This document shows positions 5,945 through 8,494 of a DNA stretch of 8,494 nucleotides, piece by piece (the first letter of the stretch is position 1; each line of letters opens with the position of its first letter). The position numbers and the translations under genes are program-made. The stretch covers positions 1 to 8,494 of the forward strand of contig QNBL01000103.1 in assembly GCA_003641695.1 (NCBI GenBank), read 5' to 3'. Under the pieces are notes generated by a model. The model ran no database searches. It saw only the letters and a program-made list of their open reading frames with translations, and had not been told where the DNA came from. The DNA is from Spirochaetota bacterium. GTDB lineage: Bacteria > Spirochaetota > Spirochaetia > B11-G9.

Positions 5945-6676
5945 ATGGGAGCACCGGCAAAGTGTAAAAAATGTGAAGAATGTACCGTTGCCGAGTACAT
6001 GCTTACCTATGGAGATATGGTAACGCTGCTTCTTACATTCTTTGTACTTTTATATAACCCTCAGACAATTGAAGAGTCCCGCTTGCAGCTTATACTGGCT
6101 GCTTTCAGCGGTCTCGGGATGCAGAGCGGCGGGAATACCCTGCAGGTTGGAAAGCTTGCAGAACTTGGAAATACAGTAATGGCACTTCCCTCCCTGGAAT
6201 ATGGCAGAGCCATGGACAAATCGAGGAAAAAAGCGATTTCCCTGTTTCAACCTGAGATAAATACAAAAAAAGTAAGGGTAACCGAGGATGAGAGAGGATT
6301 GATAATCAGTCTTGCTGCTGATTCCTTTTTCCGCAGGGGAAGTGCAGAGATAGATATGGAGAAAGCACGCTCAACCCTTCAGAAGGCTGCAGATCTTCTC
6401 AAGTCCACTGCACTGGCACAACGGACTTTCAAAATTGAAGGGCATACCGATTCAATTCCAACGGATCCGGACAGCCTTTTTCCCACAAACTGGGAGCTTT
6501 CGACGGCACGGGCAACAAATGTGCTTCATTATCTGGTTGATTTCGGAGTTGATGAAACCCGGTTTCAGGTAGCGGGTTTTGCAGATACAAGACCCCTGGC
6601 TTCAAACGATACTGAAGAGGGTAGAGCATATAACAGAAGAGTGGATATCGTAATTCTTACTGAAGGGCATTTATAA
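5945..6676 (+). CDS. motB: Flagellar motor stator protein MotB
   Basis: MotB is the peptidoglycan-anchoring, ion-carrying partner of MotA. The 243-residue product has one transmembrane helix (about 21-38) containing the essential ion-binding Asp24 in TYGDMVTLLLTFF; Asp24 is also the key residue number in Borrelia MotB. The plug/linker region follows, then an OmpA-like peptidoglycan-binding domain (about 115-240). This includes IEGHTDSIP (164-172), NWELSTARA (182-190) and the terminal YNRRVDIVIL (229-238). The cytoplasmic N terminus carries three cysteines spaced CxxCxxC (Cys7, Cys10, Cys13). AGGAG (5931-5935), overlapping the motA stop, is the ribosome binding site. Whether the motor uses H+ or Na+ cannot be read with confidence. 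The stop TAA (6674-6676) is followed by the widest gap in the window. Confidence 0.97.
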   Translation: MGAPAKCKKCEECTVAEYMLTYGDMVTLLLTFFVLLYNPQTIEESRLQLILAAFSGLGMQSGGNTLQVGKLAELGNTVMALPSLEYGRAMDKSRKKAISLFQPEINTKKVRVTEDERGLIISLAADSFFRRGSAEIDMEKARSTLQKAADLLKSTALAQRTFKIEGHTDSIPTDPDSLFPTNWELSTARATNVLHYLVDFGVDETRFQVAGFADTRPLASNDTEEGRAYNRRVDIVILTEGHL

Positions 6677-6705
6677 TGCATTTTTAGTTTGCATTAATCG
6701 TGCAA
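6674..6705 (+). repeat. Overlapping inverted repeats in the motB-fliL gap
   Basis: TAATGCA (6674-6680) and TGCATTA (6690-6696) form a perfect 7-base inverted repeat with a 9-base centre. The right arm is reused in TTGCA (6689-6693), which pairs with TGCAA (6701-6705) across 7 bases. The two pairings share the middle arm and exclude each other as RNA hairpins; as DNA they could be operator half-sites (three TGCA cores). The left arm includes the motB stop codon. No T-tract follows either stem at the distance expected for an intrinsic terminator. Confidence 0.55.
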
Positions 6706-6717
6706 TTTTGGTAAAAT
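6689..6717 (+). promoter_or_regulatory. Candidate extended -10 sigma-70-type promoter before fliL
   Basis: TAAAAT (6712-6717) matches the -10 consensus at 5 of 6 positions. It has TG one base upstream (6709-6710), the extended -10 arrangement. TTGCAT (6689-6694) lies exactly 17 bases upstream as a weak -35 (3 of 6). A transcript would start near 6724, about 22 bases before the fliL ATG, leaving room for GAGGAG (6735-6740). This is the most AT-rich and widest gap of the operon. It could drive fliL-fliM-fliY separately from the upstream genes. AT-rich matches arise by chance, so confidence is modest. Confidence 0.42.
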
Positions 6718-6745
6718 TCCACTTTGAGATGGATGAGGAGTTTGT

Positions 6746-7294
6746 ATGGGCGATGAAGAAGTTTTTGCTGAAGAAGAGATAGCCGGTGGCGTCGGTCAGG
6801 AACTTGGAGATAAGACCGGGTTTCTGCCCGCAGTAGTCATCAAGCTTCTTAAATGGGTAGCTCTTGGTCTTGGGGCAATAATCTTTATAGTAACCATTGT
6901 CGTGGTAACGGTATCCTTTCTGAATAAAGGCCCTAAAAACGTTGTTTTCCCCTCTGCTTCCGAGAAGTATCAGGAAACACCTCCAATCCTCCAGTGGTAC
7001 GGTTTGGATCAGATACGGGCACGAACCAGTGATGACCATCCTGTAACGGTAATTGTTAATGTGAAACTTGGGTACGAGATGAACAATGCAAAAGTTCAGA
7101 CGGATCTGATTCAACGCAGAGAGTACCTTGTTGATGCTGTCCGTACATTTTTCTCGTTGAAGAAAGAGTCGGATTTAACTCCGGATAAGGAAGAGGCCTT
7201 AAAGGAAGAACTTAAAGAGCATTTAAATAAACTTGTAGATAATAAGGAAATTCAGGAAATAGTTTTCCTGGAATTTAATGTAGTGGAATTTTAG
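6746..7294 (+). CDS. fliL: Flagellar basal-body/stator-associated protein FliL
   Basis: FliL is a single-pass inner-membrane protein whose periplasmic stomatin-like domain forms rings around the stator and supports torque and stator engagement; in Borrelia it also affects flagellar orientation. The 182-residue product has an acidic cytoplasmic N terminus (EEVFAEEEIAGG), a transmembrane helix at about 35-59 and a periplasmic domain. Typical FliL features are the strand VTVIVNVKLGYE (about 92-103), the helix RREYLVDAVRTFFSLKKESDL (about 121-141) and the C-terminal EIQEIVFLEFNVVEF. The start is fixed by GAGGAG (6735-6740) 5 bases before ATG. It follows motB after 69 bp and precedes fliM by 11 bp. 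Alternative families with this topology are unlikely given the end motif and context. Confidence 0.93.
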   Translation: MGDEEVFAEEEIAGGVGQELGDKTGFLPAVVIKLLKWVALGLGAIIFIVTIVVVTVSFLNKGPKNVVFPSASEKYQETPPILQWYGLDQIRARTSDDHPVTVIVNVKLGYEMNNAKVQTDLIQRREYLVDAVRTFFSLKKESDLTPDKEEALKEELKEHLNKLVDNKEIQEIVFLEFNVVEF

Positions 7295-7305
7295 TTGGAG
7301 TGTAG

Positions 7306-8328
7306 ATGAACGAAGTACTTTCCCAGGATGAGATTGATCAGTTATTAACAGCGATCTCAACAGGTGAAATTGAAACCGAAACGGTCAGTCAGACTCAGGA
7401 AAAGCGCAAAATAAAGATCTATGACTTCAAACGTCCGGATAAATTTTCAAAAGAACAGATTCGAACCGTTTCGATAATGCACGAAACATTTGCCCGTTTA
7501 ACAACGACTGCTCTTTCTGCACAGCTTAGAAGTCTCGTTCATGTGCATGTAGCATCGGTGGATCAGCTCACCTATGAAGAGTTCATCCGTTCCATACCGA
7601 ACCCGACTACCCTTGGAATAATTAATATGGATCCTCTTAAAGGATCTGCCATACTGGAGATAGATCCGGCAATAACCTTTTCAATAATAGACAGGCTTTT
7701 CGGCGGCCAGGGGGAGAGTACTAAAGTTACCAGGGATCTGTCTGATATTGAGCAGTCTGTTATGGAGAATATTATTGTAAGAATTCTCGGAAATCTGCGG
7801 GAGGCCTGGAGTCAGGTCATTGATCTGAGACCGAGGCTGGGGCAGATAGAAACCAATCCGCAGTTTGCCCAGATCGTTCCTCCAACGGAAATGGTAGTAC
7901 TGGTAACTCTGGAAACAAAGGTAGGCGAAGTTGAAGGGATGATGAATTTCTGTATCCCGTATCTGACAATTGAACCTATTATAAGCAAACTTTCAGCTCA
8001 ATACATGTATTCTTCCGTGAGAAGCGGAAGTACTACAGAAAATTTGAATATACTGAAAGACCGGTTGTCTACCATCGAAGTTATGGTAATTGCAGAGATC
8101 GGGAGCATGAACTTGACGGTACGGGATGTGTTATCTCTTCAAAAGGGAGATGTGATACGGCTTCCCAATGTACGTGTTAACGATCCTATGGTACTTAAAG
8201 TAGGAAACAGGGATAAATTTTTATGCAGACCGGGTGTCGTCGGCAGCAAAGTTGCTGTACAAATTACCAGAAAACTGGAAGAGATGAGTAAAGGTGAGAT
8301 CGAAGAACTCACTGCAGAAGGAGAATAG
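7306..8328 (+). CDS. fliM: Flagellar motor switch protein FliM
   Basis: FliM is the middle layer of the C-ring; phosphorylated CheY binds its N terminus and changes the direction of rotation. The 340-residue length is typical. Residues 5-14 are LSQDEIDQLL, the conserved CheY-binding peptide, followed by a flexible linker to about 33. The CheC-like middle domain begins at IKIYDFKRPDKFSKEQIR (36-53) and contains the LFGGQGE turn (131-137), the GGxG segment that contacts FliG. The C-terminal SpoA/FliN-like domain (about 252-323) includes LSLQKGDVIRLP (276-287) and CRPGVVGSKVAVQI (307-320), which pairs with FliN/FliY. The start is 5 bases after GGAG (7297-7300). It ends 2 bp before the next gene. 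Confidence 0.98.
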   Translation: MNEVLSQDEIDQLLTAISTGEIETETVSQTQEKRKIKIYDFKRPDKFSKEQIRTVSIMHETFARLTTTALSAQLRSLVHVHVASVDQLTYEEFIRSIPNPTTLGIINMDPLKGSAILEIDPAITFSIIDRLFGGQGESTKVTRDLSDIEQSVMENIIVRILGNLREAWSQVIDLRPRLGQIETNPQFAQIVPPTEMVVLVTLETKVGEVEGMMNFCIPYLTIEPIISKLSAQYMYSSVRSGSTTENLNILKDRLSTIEVMVIAEIGSMNLTVRDVLSLQKGDVIRLPNVRVNDPMVLKVGNRDKFLCRPGVVGSKVAVQITRKLEEMSKGEIEELTAEGE

Positions 8329-8330
8329 GA

Positions 8331-8494
8331 ATGAGTGACGGATCATTATCTCAAGACGAAATTGATGCTTTGTTGCAGGGAGACAGTATGGGATTTGATT
8401 CTGCCCCCCAGGCTGATAATTCAGGTTTGGCAGAAAAAGAGAGGAAAGATTTTTCTTCCTTTCTCGGTGAGAATGTAAAATCCATAGAATCCAA
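8331..8494 (+). CDS. fliY: FliY/FliN-family switch protein, 5' part (runs off window)
   Basis: Fifty-four complete codons are visible, starting with ATG 8331, 7 bases after AAGGAG (8318-8323) and only 2 bp after the fliM stop. The N terminus contains LSQDEIDALLQG (residues 6-17), nearly identical to the CheY-binding peptide of FliM, then an acidic, low-complexity linker. The SpoA domain that would confirm a C-ring protein lies beyond the window. Position after fliM and this peptide match FliY/FliN in Treponema and Bacillus. A FliY would continue with a CheC-like phosphatase domain, whereas a plain FliN would go fairly directly to the SpoA domain, so the symbol is provisional. The frame is open to the last base. 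Confidence 0.8.
   Translation, partial: MSDGSLSQDEIDALLQGDSMGFDSAPQADNSGLAEKERKDFSSFLGENVKSIES

Noticed and set aside
6674..6696. Intrinsic terminator after motB
   Set aside because: The 7-bp stem is AT-rich with only two G-C pairs and is not followed by a T-tract; the five Ts lie in the loop.
1..8494. Mobile elements, CRISPR arrays, tRNA or rRNA genes, defence or biosynthetic genes
   Set aside because: None found: the whole window is accounted for by contiguous flagellar genes, with no terminal inverted repeats, transposase motifs or regularly spaced repeats.

Overview
The window is one stretch of a spirochaete flagellar operon. Everything supportable lies on the + strand, packed with short gaps or overlaps. 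The order is fliI (3' part), fliJ, flbB, fliK, flgD, flgE, flbD, motA, motB, fliL, fliM, and the start of a fliY/fliN gene. Four things point to a spirochaete: FlbB (a periplasmic flagellar collar protein typical of the group), this gene order as known from Borrelia and Treponema flagellar loci, a very short FlgD, and a hook protein with the Lys165/Cys178 pair that forms the lysinoalanine crosslink in Treponema denticola. The moderate GC content (mid-40s % by eye) argues against Borrelia and fits a Treponema/Spirochaeta-type member of Spirochaetaceae; the genus cannot be fixed from the sequence alone.

Layout: 1-1186 holds export-apparatus genes (the FliI ATPase and its stalk partner FliJ). 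Positions 1222-1833 hold FlbB, and 1852-4917 hold hook building (FliK length control, FlgD cap, FlgE hook). Positions 4947-6676 hold the stator group (FlbD/SwrD, MotA, MotB). Positions 6746-8494 hold FliL and the switch/C-ring proteins FliM and FliY/FliN. The only gap worth calling intergenic (6677-6745) carries a candidate extended -10 promoter embedded in overlapping inverted repeats.

Together the genes describe export of hook subunits, hook polymerisation and its length check, and covalent hook stabilisation. They also cover the stator ring that drives rotation against the C-ring, and the CheY-responsive switch. In spirochaetes these parts sit in the periplasm around endoflagella, and FlbB anchors the collar to which stators attach.

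I do not see a previously undescribed system here. There is no mobile element, CRISPR array, tRNA or rRNA. The observations most worth a check are the hook crosslink residues, the regulatory-looking motB-fliL gap, the cysteine triplet at the MotB N terminus, the paired CheY-binding-like motifs on FliM and the next protein, the lysine-rich FliK with its tandem repeat and A-tract, consecutive TTG starts, and a strong bias to TAG stops.
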